A stretch of DNA of 64,000 bases from Galdieria partita (GCA_025991245.1 BQMJ01000065.1:62001-126000), one strand, 5' to 3'. Positions 1 through 9,440 are shown, counted from the first letter of the stretch. A program made the numbers and translations. The notes: generated by a model not told the origin, from the letters alone.

Positions 1-2
1 CT

Positions 3-821
3 TGGAGAATATCTATTGGATTAGTCATCATTCCTGCATCTATCGTATTTGTATTTCGGCTTTGTATGAAAAACTCTCGTTTATATGAAAGAGACAAATC
101 CATTCGTCGTCGTTTTCCGTTGATTGTTGTGATTCGTTCCTTTGGATGGCGTCTTGTAGGAACTTGTTTGACTTGGTTTCTTATGGACTCTATATACTTT
201 TCCTTTTTAACCTTTGGTGCCGATATATTAGCCAATGTAACAGGAAGCTCTCTGATGCATATTGCTTATTATCAATTGGTGAATATGGCTTGGATACCGA
301 TGGCTTATTTAGCTGCTTTTCTAATCGATCGAGTAGGAAGAAAGAACATTCTGATGTTTGGATTCTTTACTTATGCAGTGACTTTGTTCCTCATTGGTGG
401 TCTTTATCCTCTTCTTTATGGCAAACCGGCTGCTTATTTAGTGTTGTATATCTTTCAAGGAATGTTTCAAATCTTATTGGTCATTCCTATTTATTTGATA
501 CCTTCTGAAGTATATCCTACAGTTATTCGTTCGACATGTTATGGTATATCTGCAGCTTTTGGAAAAGTGGGCGGTATTGTAGGAGTCCAATTCTTTTTGC
601 CCATAGCCAATGCCTTTTCTTCTTCTCAGTCAGGATACAGAGCTGACTTTTTAGTTGCAGGAGGCATTGCCGTTGTTGGATTGTTAGTAACTTATTGTTG
701 TATACCTGATTGGACCAAAATATCTTTAGAAAAAGAAGATGATCTATTTTGGAAATCGGTAGATGAATATGAAACAAAGCACAATCGTCCAAAATCTCAT
801 TGTGCAGAGACGAGTGAATGA
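3..821 (+). CDS. MFS transporter, C-terminal part (5' end outside window)
   Basis: Membrane transporter of the major facilitator superfamily, probably a phosphate or organic-phosphate/sugar proton symporter. The frame is open from base 3, so the window holds only the C-terminal portion of about 270 residues. It starts inside a helix, then a cytoplasmic loop rich in charged residues (LYERDKSIRRR), then about six hydrophobic segments. A loop with DRVGRK is the classic MFS motif, and PSEVYPTVIRS matches the conserved E-x-x-P-T-x-x-R segment after helix 10 in sugar and phosphate porters. The tail is hydrophilic and ends at TGA 819-821. The substrate cannot be fixed from this half. The next gene appears to begin inside its last 60 bases in another frame. 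Confidence 0.85.
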   Translation, partial: WRISIGLVIIPASIVFVFRLCMKNSRLYERDKSIRRRFPLIVVIRSFGWRLVGTCLTWFLMDSIYFSFLTFGADILANVTGSSLMHIAYYQLVNMAWIPMAYLAAFLIDRVGRKNILMFGFFTYAVTLFLIGGLYPLLYGKPAAYLVLYIFQGMFQILLVIPIYLIPSEVYPTVIRSTCYGISAAFGKVGGIVGVQFFLPIANAFSSSQSGYRADFLVAGGIAVVGLLVTYCCIPDWTKISLEKEDDLFWKSVDEYETKHNRPKSHCAETSE

Positions 822-1330
822 CTTGGAGTCGAGTGTTTTTGATGGGTATAGTCGCGCAGCAGCCTACTTTTGCGATTTCTTTTCAACAGTAGGTTGTCTC
901 TTTGGTACTACAATAAAAGATGACGATTGTAGTTCACAAAACGGTATTTGGAAGTTTCCGTTTGTCACACGTTACGGTTCCTCATGGGATGACATCGAGT
1001 GGCACTCTATATGTGTATATGGTAACGCTGATGACAGGCAACTCGATCAATTACTTTCTAAAGGGTAAGTGTGTGATTCAATGAATTCTGTTCGAATCAC
1101 GTAGGAGAGATAGGAAACGTTTGTATATCGAAGGTAGTTTGAGAAAAAGAATGGCCATGTCGTGGCGCCATCAACTGGAAGCTTGGTATGAAATAGTTGT
1201 AGGGTGGGATAGAAAAGGTTTTGGAAACACTAACTCAACTTTTTCTGACGATTGTTGATATGACTTTATAGGAGTTATTATACCCATCGGTTACAAGAGT
1301 GGAGTGAACGATCTTGTTCAATCTGCTTGA
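763..1330 (+). CDS. Single-stranded DNA-binding protein-like (OB fold), probably organellar
   Basis: Probable bacterial-type SSB that coats single-stranded DNA in plastid or mitochondrion. I join three exons, 763-1064, 1114-1217 and 1272-1330 (465 nt, 154 aa), with 49 and 54 nt GT-AG introns; the second has an ACTAAC branch point. The signature is VGCLFG, a gap, then WDDIEWHSICVYG followed by KGKRLYIEGSLRKR, which matches the SSB pattern W-x-E-x-E-W-H-x-V and K-G-x-x-V-x-V-E-G-x-L-R-x-R across the first splice. The C-terminal half is divergent and no acidic tip is visible. The start is uncertain: the only in-frame ATGs (763, 769) lie inside the upstream transporter gene, so a non-overlapping start or another exon is possible. 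The 3' end overlaps the opposite-strand Josephin gene. Confidence 0.5.
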
Positions 1331-1962
1331 TCCACAACAACTCACCATCTTGAAGCAAAAGTTGTTGCAGATAGTGTTCAACGCAACAAGGTTCTGTCCA
1401 AACTATGGGAGACTGATTGAAAGAATCCAACCAATAGTATTTGTCTTGTATAAGTTTGATAGTACTCCAATGTCGACTGGAACCCCAAAAGCGCCACCAT
1501 CGACGTATATAAACTATATATTCACAACTCTGTGATTCCTTGTGGCGACACATAACCATCACTCCTTACCGTTGATAAGTAAACCAACAATATGAGGTTC
1601 ATGAAATCTTTCCAACTGTGGAGTGACACGTTTATCTTGCCATTCGATTTCTAATCCTTTGCATTGCAATATACGTCCAATCACGTTGACGTCATAGTCA
1701 CCTAAACCCAATAAACTTCTTTAAAAAGTTAGTCACTTGATGATTCCTTCCCACGCAAGTTTTACCGATAGGGCTGTCCAACATATCCCGTCTCCTTACC
1801 AAGTTGCTTGGCTACTTGTTCAAAGTCCTATCCACTTGAAACTTGGCCAAGTGAGAATAACCAAAACATACTCACTTGTACTGTAAACGCAGCATAACCT
1901 AACAAAGCATTGACAGCGTGTATAGCACAATATTGAAATTTTTGCGTTTCATGATACACCAT
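1278..1962 (-). CDS. Josephin-domain deubiquitinase (JOSD1/2 type)
   Basis: Cysteine deubiquitinase made of a bare Josephin domain, like animal JOSD1/JOSD2. Exons on the minus strand are 1962-1876, 1827-1766, 1715-1570 and 1513-1278, summing to 531 nt (176 aa). The introns are 48-56 nt; the second has a CTAAC branch point. The N-terminus VYHETQKFQYCAIHAVNALL carries the catalytic Cys. GDYDVNVI and the following LEIEWQDKR match the family core. SSRHWSTIKL supplies the catalytic His and YYWLDSF the third catalytic position. Length fits the small Josephins (about 190-200 aa) and excludes ataxin-3 with its UIM tail. The last exon overlaps the final exon of the SSB-like gene on the other strand by 53 bp. 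It likely acts on ubiquitin chains in the cytosol. Confidence 0.85.
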
Positions 1963-1992
1963 ATTCAGTATGAGACCCCCAAAAGAGGAGTT

Positions 1993-3846
1993 TTATTTCT
2001 TCTTTCCTCCACGTTCTTTGACTTCTAAATACATGACAATACCATCATAAAACTGATAATCTGCCAAGGAAAGATTATCCTTTAAATAACCAAAATTGTC
2101 TGCTGAAATTTTTTGCTTATTGGGAGCCAATTTCACCAACGGAGCTAAAGTGCTTTTGAGATCCAGAAGAGTGGCTTGATAAGGAACTTGTAAAGATATC
2201 GTTTGACCACGTAAATTCCATTCTTGATTGTTGTGTGATTGTACTCGAACATGAACTTGAATTCCTTCGTCTGAATTATCTTCTTGACCTCCTGAAGAAA
2301 TATTATCCAATTGGGAAGTATTCTCCTCTCCTCCTTTATCCCAATACGAGGACGTTCCCCATAATAAAGAAGAAGGTTTGGGTTGAACAGTTGGCTCTGG
2401 AGCTTTTACTTGCCATTCCATAGACTCTCCAGACTTTTTCTCTTCCGTTATGGTTCTTCGTTCTGCCATCACATTTTGTAAATCTGCTCTATTATAAATA
2501 TCCAGTTTCTGATCAGAAAGCCTCCCTAAATTCATGGCTACTTCTGCATCGGATGCTAAATTCTGATATTTGTTCTTCTCAGCAGCCCTTTGACGTTCTT
2601 CCTTGTACTTTGGATCCAATAATTCCATCTTGATACTTTCATTTGCACGATCTACTGGAACTCGTTGCCCACTAGGTAGAGTAACTTCAATAGACTGGCT
2701 ATTTTCGGTATTAGAAAGTGATGTTCTGGGTCGATAATCCTTTCTTATCTTATCTACTGGAATATCGGTATAAGTAGTAACTTCTACTTCCTCTTCTTCT
2801 TCTTCTTGCAGATCCATTTCCATATCATCTTGTTCCATATTAGGTTGACTTGGGTTTCCATTCATCATTTCAGTTGATGGCCATGATGAATATCCAATGC
2901 TGTTATTTTTTACAGGCGCTGGTAAATTGGTCTCCCGTTCATCCAAATCTATCGTCTCCACAATCACAAAATCATGCCAGTCGATCATCTGCATTTGTAC
3001 CCTTTCCATTGCACTCTTGTTTTGTTCGGTTTTCTTTTCTTCTTGTAATATTTCCCAATCTACACGATAATACAAGTCTTCCATTATCTTTCCTAAAGAA
3101 TGAGCTGATTCCTTCATTTTTTCCAACATTTGATCATCAGGAGCAATCACCACTGAATAAGCATCCACTAGACGTTGAAAGAACGTGAAATAAGGATGTG
3201 TAGGTTTCAAAAACTCAAATTGAGGGTTGCGATATTCCTTCGAATGTAACTCTTGCAAAAAACTTCTACCATTACGAGCTATAAACTGGGCAGTTAACTT
3301 TATAATTTCAACATCCACTGGGTTTGGAAGTGGTTCTTCGGGTACTTGAGCAGTAAATACATCTTCAGGTGGAGGTTGTGTGGGAATGGGACGTGCTGCT
3401 TGAGCCTTTCGTTCTGAAAGTTTTGCTTTAGATACTGCAGGAGCAGCTTCTGCTATGAACTCTCCTCTCACGTTTGGTTGACTCGATTCTGGGACCGTTG
3501 TGGACTGCTGAAGGTCCATACCTGTCATCGTGCTTGAAGTTGGTGTCGTCGGTGGTCCAGTAAAATATCTTCTTTTCTCTTGTAATATTTGTAAATAATA
3601 ACTATGAAAGGGGTCACTATCCAATAAAAAGGAGAATTTGGGGTTATTTCGGTTCATTTCCAATACTCTCGCTTCAAAGGAGCTACCGTTCTTGGCTACA
3701 TATACTGCTGTTTTTTCTATAATTTTCTCCAAGTCAGGAGGCACCCTTTCTCCAGCATAGTTTACAGTTTGCAAACTAGAAAGTGGTTGCTGTTGGTTTC
3801 TATTCTCGACAATATTCATCAGAGTCTTATTCCTCCGACCCAACAC
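1993..3846 (-). CDS. SF3A1: Splicing factor 3A subunit 1 (SF3A1/PRP21)
   Basis: U2 snRNP component needed for branch-site recognition, together with SF3A2, SF3A3 and SF3B. One uninterrupted frame of 617 aa. Two SURP modules are visible, at about residues 38-80 (ending in FHSYY) and 183-230 (RNGRSFLQELHSKEYRNPQF, ending HPYFTFF). A charged central region with a run of Glu follows, then the PRP21-like segment (VPVDRANESIKMELLDPKYKEER). The C-terminus from about residue 530 is a ubiquitin-like domain whose last residues are GGKKK, the usual SF3A1 ending type. It sits 30 bp from the Josephin gene on the same strand. SF3B1 and DIM1 lie elsewhere in the window. Confidence 0.9.
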   Translation of the reverse strand: MLGRRNKTLMNIVENRNQQQPLSSLQTVNYAGERVPPDLEKIIEKTAVYVAKNGSSFEARVLEMNRNNPKFSFLLDSDPFHSYYLQILQEKRRYFTGPPTTPTSSTMTGMDLQQSTTVPESSQPNVRGEFIAEAAPAVSKAKLSERKAQAARPIPTQPPPEDVFTAQVPEEPLPNPVDVEIIKLTAQFIARNGRSFLQELHSKEYRNPQFEFLKPTHPYFTFFQRLVDAYSVVIAPDDQMLEKMKESAHSLGKIMEDLYYRVDWEILQEEKKTEQNKSAMERVQMQMIDWHDFVIVETIDLDERETNLPAPVKNNSIGYSSWPSTEMMNGNPSQPNMEQDDMEMDLQEEEEEEVEVTTYTDIPVDKIRKDYRPRTSLSNTENSQSIEVTLPSGQRVPVDRANESIKMELLDPKYKEERQRAAEKNKYQNLASDAEVAMNLGRLSDQKLDIYNRADLQNVMAERRTITEEKKSGESMEWQVKAPEPTVQPKPSSLLWGTSSYWDKGGEENTSQLDNISSGGQEDNSDEGIQVHVRVQSHNNQEWNLRGQTISLQVPYQATLLDLKSTLAPLVKLAPNKQKISADNFGYLKDNLSLADYQFYDGIVMYLEVKERGGKKK

Positions 3847-3960
3847 ACAACAACAAATCCTCCCAATTGAAGTTGGCCAAAGTTGTTATTCCATCCATAG
3901 GAAGATTGCATTTTTCTACAACATTTGGCGCCTCTTTTATCCAAGTGATCCTTTCGTCAT

Positions 3961-4482
3961 ATGTTTGTTCACTTCAACAGCTACAAGTTGCAACCTTGTC
4001 ATTCAAAAGTTCCTTGCATATGTTTCCGACGCTCTCCTCCAAGTGGTTTGGGTTATCCACGTAGGTGGTCTGTTCGGTTACCCTCGTTGTTTGTGACTAT
4101 GCATACCCAACAACAGGTAAGACGTTGCTGGAAAATACTATTACAGTCCATATTACATCCACTTTATGGTTGACTCAAATAGTTTCGTTCATTTGAGGAT
4201 ATGGTTGCTTCAAAGAAACGTTGTTTGGTAGATTTCTATTCCTATGGCTGTGGTCCTTGTCTCATGTTGGCACCTATTTTGGATGAACTAGGCAAAGAAT
4301 ATTCTCATCAATTGACTATATTTAAAGTAGATACAGACAAATATGCTTGGTTAGCTTCTCAATATTCTATTCGAGCGTTGCCTACGTTGGTTCTATTTGA
4401 AAATGGAAAAGAAAAGACTCGATGGGTTGGTCTACTAAGCAAAAGAGAGTTGGTGGAAGCATTGCAGCCTTTTCTTTCATAA
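3961..4482 (+). CDS. Thioredoxin with organelle-targeting extension
   Basis: Thiol-disulfide oxidoreductase. Exons 3961-4116 and 4183-4482 join in frame across a 66 nt intron (456 nt, 151 aa). The fold is complete: a FEDMV helix, VDFYSYGCGPCLMLAPILDEL with the active-site CGPC, the KVDTDKYAWLASQYSIRALPT segment with the cis-Pro, and a C-terminal LVEALQPFL helix. The active-site Trp common in thioredoxins (WCGPC) is replaced by Gly (GCGPC). About 50 residues before the domain are basic and Ser/Cys-rich without a long hydrophobic core, which suggests a plastid or mitochondrial transit peptide. The start at 3961 is the first useful ATG; an internal ATG at 4099 would give a cytosolic form. It is convergent with the protease gene, with 7 bp between their stops. 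Confidence 0.8.
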
Positions 4483-4489
4483 CTATCAA

Positions 4490-5426
4490 CTAGAGCTGTT
4501 TTTCAATTTGATCGATAAAGTCTATCAATACAGAAGCTTCTATAAAAGCAGTATATCCTGCTATAGATTGGAAGAATTCTTTCCATTCCTTTTGAGTTGA
4601 AGAATGTTCCAGTGAATTGGCATCCGGTACTAAACCTTCCACAATGCCTACACAGGTATGATGCGGATGATTGCTTTGAGGTAATAAGATGGGACCTCCA
4701 CACATACCAAAATGTGTTTGATGAGGTTGAGTATCTACAAAATATCGAATGCCTTGTTGTTGTACTCGAATAGTTCCATTCAACGAACGTGCAACTATTT
4801 CCTCTTGTCCTGAACCAACTGATCCTTTTACTTGCCAACCTTGAACAATTACGGAATTTCCAAACCAATCGGATAAAGGCTTCAATTCCACTGCCTGTCT
4901 TGTTAACCGTTCCCATTCCTTTTCATCAACTAGTTCGTGTCGTTGTAAACCAAAAGCTGCTACATCCAACATATCATGTTTCCAAATGATATTTCCTGTT
5001 TCTACTTGTTGCGGGTGATGGTCGTCGGTTTCCCAATACAAAGTATGTTTGCAGTGTTGTTCATTAACATATGACAACCAATCTTGTGGAAAATAATTGC
5101 GAAACAAAAAAGGTACAGCAACATGAGCAGATACTAGAGCCCATAGTAGATTGTCATCTTTTCCACGTACTATACAACCACTTCCTCTTGCAAGTATTTC
5201 ATATTCTTTCTATTTCTTCATTAACAATTGGAATATTCTTCTTTCTATTACCCAAACCGAATGGTACTCTTCCACTTACCATTTGTGGTTGTTCAGGAAT
5301 ACGAAACCAACAAGAATGTGCGACACTCTTGAAACTACCACTTTCTATATCACCACTTGAAGGAGTCAAAGACGATGATGCATATCTACGACACCAACCA
5401 ATCCAATATCTTGTTTTACGTAACAT
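4490..5426 (-). CDS. Chymotrypsin-fold protease with cysteine in place of the catalytic serine
   Basis: Putative endopeptidase of the trypsin-like fold. Exons 5426-5280 and 5209-4490 join in phase 0 over a 70 nt intron with a GTAAGT donor (867 nt, 288 aa). The residues expected of the triad can be read: GSGCIV then LVSAHV (His), LDVAAFGL (Asp, as in D-I-A-L), and FGMCGGPILL followed by CVGIVEG, which aligns with the G-x-S-G-G-P nucleophile box but has Cys where Ser should be. The N-terminal 50 residues are Ser/Arg-rich and could be a targeting sequence. I see no PDZ domain, so it is not a Deg protease. Function and substrates are unknown. The start overlaps the longest possible reading of the divergent gene that follows. 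Confidence 0.6.
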
Positions 5427-5491
5427 ACAACTCTACAACAATCCAATTTCCTTTCTTTCTTATTGGAAATCTTTCAACGACGACTTGGGTG

Positions 5492-7603
5492 ATGAACCAT
5501 AGACTGGAAAGCGATACAGCAACACTTTGGAATCATCAGTTACTTGTGAAGAAAAGATGCGAATATTTAGGATACCTTGTTTGGTTTCCTTCAAGATATG
5601 TATTACAGAGAGTATCTTTTTCAACACATAATTACTGTATACGCTGTCAAAGGCCCTTGTTATGCAAAGCTTCCACCTTAAAAGCTACAGATATTCATCC
5701 TTCAGTAACTGAGCAAAGTCAATTAATTCCTTCCAATAAGCAATCTACGTTAAAGCAACCCCAATTGACAAACCCTACTTTGGAATCTACTGAAGAAAGG
5801 TCGGCTAGTATATATGTAGCAGAAATAGCACTTCGAGTGGTTGTTCCTTATCGTGATGGCGCTTTCATATTGAATGAAGAAAGTGGATTATCAGATATCA
5901 CGTGCAAGTTTTTAGAGAAACCTCAACGCGTACATGCTTTTGTTTCTGCTTTGAGGAAGACTTTGGGAGACCGTTTCACATCCGGTACTTTCTTTTTAGG
6001 AGGTGATGGACGTTACTATGCCAAAGAAGCTCTTATTCGTATACTCTATACTTGTTTAGGGTTTGGAAATGTAGCACTTGTAGTGGCTAAAGATGGTTTG
6101 GCATCCATTCCAGCTGCTTCTTTAGCTATACATCACTACAGTTGTGAAGGTGGTATCTTATGTTCTGTAAATAGAAAAGCAGCTGGTGAACAACAATTCT
6201 TTGGTATTCAATATTTATTAGGCAACGGAGGTCCTATGCGTGATATCTTTTTGACTCGTTTTCGAAACCAATTGGATAAAGTGACCGAGTATCGAGTAGT
6301 AGGAATCGAACCACAAGTGGATATTTCAACTATTCGACAATATTTTGTGGATGACAATCGTCATTTTGTTTCTATGATCGACCCTTTGGAGTTGTATGTC
6401 GCTCAACTCAAACAATGGTTTCCTTTTGCTAGGATTCGAAGGTTTTTACAGCACCATTCCCAATTTTTATTAGTAGATACTTTACATAGTATCATGGGAA
6501 GATATGCTTATCGTATATTGGTAGAAGAATTGGGACTAAGTCCTTTTCAAATACTTCATCAAGAGTATAAAGAAGATTATGGAGGCCTCCATCCCGATCC
6601 TTACGATGAAGATAATTATCAAAGGATGAAAGAACAATTAAGAAAAGAGGCTCATTCAAAGGACAGTAACCGTTTGGGAGTTGTATTGGATAATGAAGGA
6701 AGATATGCAGTTTTAGTGACTCCACAAGGAACTATATTATCAACCCAAGATAGTCTTGCTGTCTTCTTGACGTGTATAGGACAAGTCATTCCAAGATTTT
6801 CCAAAGTATTTCGGGGAGTAGGGAAAACATTTGTCCATAGTAGGGCGATTGATCGTGTTACGGACGTTTTGGATATGCCACTGTATCAAAGTCCCTGTGG
6901 ATGGCGTTATATGACCAATTTGATGGATAGAGAAAAAGTCGATATTTGTATGGACGAGAATGGAGGTTTAGGATGCAGTTGGATTCGTGAAAGAGATGGA
7001 TTATTTTTAGTACTTTGTTGGTTAAGTTTGTTATCTTGGAAGAATGAAAATCGATCCTATTGGATGGATATTCATCAAGTCATGGAACAACATTGGAATC
7101 AGTATGGAAGGGATTATCACATATGTTATTTCTATCGAGCAAAAAACGCTCATCAAAAGCAGCTTATGATATCCAAAATGCAAAGCTTATGGGATAATAT
7201 GGGAAAAGGATTATCTTGGAAAGAAATGCATCCACATTTGGATAACAAGAAATACAAGAATTGGTTGGAGGACTTGCGAGTAGAAGAATATCAATGTTAT
7301 AATCCATTTGAAGGATTGACATATTCTCGGTTGGGAATTTGTTTATATATGAAGGATACTCATCGCATAATATTGAGGTTGAATGTTGTGCCAACAGAAA
7401 CATCGGAAAATGAACTCATCGATGTGGAAAATGTGATTGGTTTGGCCATTTACTTGGAAAACTCGGAGACTCATCGAATAGCCAACATCGAACACAACGA
7501 CGTTGAAGAAATTTGTAAGCCGTTATGGGAATTTGTACATTCTTCTTTAACGGATGATTGGTTGGAAAAGGATGGTTATGTTATCGAAAAATTTTTTTTA
7601 TAA
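5492..7603 (+). CDS. Phosphoglucomutase-like protein lacking catalytic residues
   Basis: Member of the alpha-phosphohexomutase family by overall pattern. A frame is open from ATG 5357, but that start lies inside the divergent protease gene. ATG 5492 is preferred and leaves a Ser/Arg/Cys-rich leader of about 70 residues, possibly plastid-targeting. Recognisable blocks are FLGGDGRYY, a GGIL...FGIQYLLGNGGP block, the CGWRYMTNLMD block, and WIRERDGLFLVLCWLSLL. The residues that matter are gone. The phosphoserine loop T-A-S-H-N-P reads CSVNRKAAG. The metal loop D-G-D-G-D-R reads LDNEGRYA. The sugar loop G-E-E-S reads DENGG. It is therefore probably not a mutase; a regulatory or scaffold role as in parafusin-like proteins is possible but not shown. 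No introns are apparent. Confidence 0.75.
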   Translation: MNHRLESDTATLWNHQLLVKKRCEYLGYLVWFPSRYVLQRVSFSTHNYCIRCQRPLLCKASTLKATDIHPSVTEQSQLIPSNKQSTLKQPQLTNPTLESTEERSASIYVAEIALRVVVPYRDGAFILNEESGLSDITCKFLEKPQRVHAFVSALRKTLGDRFTSGTFFLGGDGRYYAKEALIRILYTCLGFGNVALVVAKDGLASIPAASLAIHHYSCEGGILCSVNRKAAGEQQFFGIQYLLGNGGPMRDIFLTRFRNQLDKVTEYRVVGIEPQVDISTIRQYFVDDNRHFVSMIDPLELYVAQLKQWFPFARIRRFLQHHSQFLLVDTLHSIMGRYAYRILVEELGLSPFQILHQEYKEDYGGLHPDPYDEDNYQRMKEQLRKEAHSKDSNRLGVVLDNEGRYAVLVTPQGTILSTQDSLAVFLTCIGQVIPRFSKVFRGVGKTFVHSRAIDRVTDVLDMPLYQSPCGWRYMTNLMDREKVDICMDENGGLGCSWIRERDGLFLVLCWLSLLSWKNENRSYWMDIHQVMEQHWNQYGRDYHICYFYRAKNAHQKQLMISKMQSLWDNMGKGLSWKEMHPHLDNKKYKNWLEDLRVEEYQCYNPFEGLTYSRLGICLYMKDTHRIILRLNVVPTETSENELIDVENVIGLAIYLENSETHRIANIEHNDVEEICKPLWEFVHSSLTDDWLEKDGYVIEKFFL

Positions 7604-7615
7604 AACATCGAATAT

Positions 7616-8761
7616 TCAATATTTCCATGTTTGAGAAATGGAATGCTTTTCATCTTGCTCCCACCATACATCTTTGGCTCGACTCCAATCTTTCGATATT
7701 TGTTCTTTGATAGCATCTTCCACTACAAGTGCTTGAGTTACCATCTGACGAAACTGAACTCCCGTGGGTCTCTTATGAAGACAAGCAATTCGTCTATAGC
7801 TCTGTAATTCATCACCAGTTTGTAATAATACTTGCCAAGGTTCAGGATACGCACGGAACATGGCACCTTCATATTTTAATAGAAAAGGTGGTTGAGATAG
7901 AAATCGAACAAAACTTCTACTTCTCCAATAATAGGCTGATAAGAATTGGCATAAAAAGTTATACTGTAATGACTTGGATGGAAACCCTAGCAATCCCAAA
8001 TCACTTCGAAGTTTATCCAATTCCACATTCAATAATACAAAGGTTACCGAATGATGGTCACCTCGACAAAGTCTTTCTACTGACTTCAACTCTTGACAAG
8101 AAACGCCTATCATTATACAAACAGTATCTTGCGGTTGCAAAGGCTCTATTTTCTTTCTCTTTATCCAAATAGAAGCAATCGGATTTCCTTCATAAGATGA
8201 CTGAATGACACTCCACCGTATATTGTTTGATATCCATGGTTCATCTCCATTTCTTTCTACAACTCTTTCATATTCCACTATGTCTGGTAAACATATGGCG
8301 ACTTGGTCACCACTAGTAGCAAACATTCTAGCCAACTGAACTGCATGATATCTATTAGCGTCGAATACTTCATACGCTCCACAGTCAGCACTGGATAGTC
8401 TCATACCAGACAACGCAGGAAACTCAATTTCTATCATTCGATGTCCCTTTTCTCTTGCACATTGTGCAGAATGATACGCTGCTTCAATAGCACTATCAAA
8501 ATCTTCAGGAGGAGCCATAAACTGTTCCAATTTCTTGGTTTTTTCTTTGGCAGTTGGTATTGTTGGATGGTCTTCGTGGTGGTCTGGACTAGTATTGGAA
8601 GAAGAGGTTGTTGAACTGGTTATTCGACAGTGAGAAAACCTTTGCTTGGGAGAAACTACGCAAATAGAATTTGCTGTTTTTTTCCAACCATATTGACAAC
8701 AATGCAAACAGCTCAATGACTTGTATATGAAAAATAAATCCAGCATGGAATAGATATCCAA
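7616..8761 (-). CDS. DUF1995 protein (LPA3-like, plastid)
   Basis: Protein of 381 aa with a DUF1995 domain, the family of plant LPA3-type proteins, which in Arabidopsis assist photosystem II assembly. The domain begins around residue 80 with APPEDFDSAIEAAYHSAQCA and RMIEIEFPAL, then DANRYHAVQLARMF, and ends with LLKYEGAMFRAYPEPWQVLL and the TGVQFRQ segment. The first 80 residues are Ser/Thr-rich, consistent with a plastid transit peptide, though the very N-terminus is hydrophobic, so a later start (for example around residue 60-80) cannot be excluded. It is convergent with the phosphoglucomutase-like gene (12 bp between stops) and divergent from clpS. The plastid role is inferred from the family. 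Confidence 0.75.
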   Translation of the reverse strand: MDIYSMLDLFFIYKSLSCLHCCQYGWKKTANSICVVSPKQRFSHCRITSSTTSSSNTSPDHHEDHPTIPTAKEKTKKLEQFMAPPEDFDSAIEAAYHSAQCAREKGHRMIEIEFPALSGMRLSSADCGAYEVFDANRYHAVQLARMFATSGDQVAICLPDIVEYERVVERNGDEPWISNNIRWSVIQSSYEGNPIASIWIKRKKIEPLQPQDTVCIMIGVSCQELKSVERLCRGDHHSVTFVLLNVELDKLRSDLGLLGFPSKSLQYNFLCQFLSAYYWRSRSFVRFLSQPPFLLKYEGAMFRAYPEPWQVLLQTGDELQSYRRIACLHKRPTGVQFRQMVTQALVVEDAIKEQISKDWSRAKDVWWEQDEKHSISQTWKY

Positions 8762-8840
8762 ACCTCTTCAGTAAACTACACACCAAAAGACAGACCAATC
8801 GTGAGGATCGACTGATCTGGGATCATAAAATCAATCCTTC

Positions 8841-9440
8841 ATGGACGGTGGCGATTCTATTCACGAGTTGTATTCTCCTGTAGTTTGTTGGCTATATACT
8901 ATACAAACAACTCCAACTAGAAAGGGACGGTTGCAAAGTGGTATAAATTGGAATAAGTTACAAACTTCACAATGCAAAAAAGGACGTAGTTGCAAGTTTG
9001 TCAATCCAACTAGTTGGACAAATAGTGAAAGTTGCACAAGACAAGTTCCTTTGATGCCATTGTCTCCAGCTAGAATAGCAAAACCCAAAACAACTATTCA
9101 AAAAGATACCAAGAAGCTAGTGTCTCCCCCGAAACAAGAAGAGTTGACAGAGACTGGCTCAGGTGCTGCTAGAGCCAAACCCAAGAGGAAAACTCAGCAA
9201 GAGTTTGTGCCTATGTTTAAAGTCATTCTGTTAGGAGATGAAGAGTATGACCAAGTCGCTGTGGTACAGGCACTATTGAAGGTTATTCCGAAGATGGAAC
9301 AAGCAGAAGCGAGGAGAATCTTTCATGAAGCACAGTCCACTGGGGAATCTATTATATGTATTGTAGAGAAAGAACATGCCGAGTTTTATGCCCAACAATT
9401 GAAAAGAGAAGAAGTGTATGTGAGAATTGAAGAAGCTTAA
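8841..9440 (+). CDS. clpS: ClpS-type N-recognin / Clp protease adaptor, plastid
   Basis: Adaptor that delivers N-degron substrates to a Clp protease. 199 aa: a long basic, Ser/Thr-rich leader to about residue 120 (transit peptide plus linker), then a compact ClpS domain of about 75 residues. The domain starts FKVILLGDEEYDQVAVVQALLKVIP, with acidic residues where the N-degron pocket Asp pair lies, and continues with EQAEARRIFHEAQSTGE (the pocket His in the HEAQ helix) and ends with VYVRIEE. Photosynthetic eukaryotes keep ClpS in the plastid, so that location is most likely. No intron. About 100 bp separate it from the gyrase gene downstream. Confidence 0.8.
   Translation: MDGGDSIHELYSPVVCWLYTIQTTPTRKGRLQSGINWNKLQTSQCKKGRSCKFVNPTSWTNSESCTRQVPLMPLSPARIAKPKTTIQKDTKKLVSPPKQEELTETGSGAARAKPKRKTQQEFVPMFKVILLGDEEYDQVAVVQALLKVIPKMEQAEARRIFHEAQSTGESIICIVEKEHAEFYAQQLKREEVYVRIEEA

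Noticed and set aside
1081-1104. GTTCGAATC resembling a tRNA T-loop
   Set aside because: It lies in a short intron of the SSB-like gene and no matching acceptor stem or anticodon arm is present.
2850-3188. Plus-strand frame within SF3A1
   Set aside because: It is the reverse strand of a well-conserved gene; composition is that of a shadow frame.
5071-5502. Plus-strand frame over the start of the protease gene
   Set aside because: It is antisense to conserved protease motifs and has no domain or supporting splice signals.
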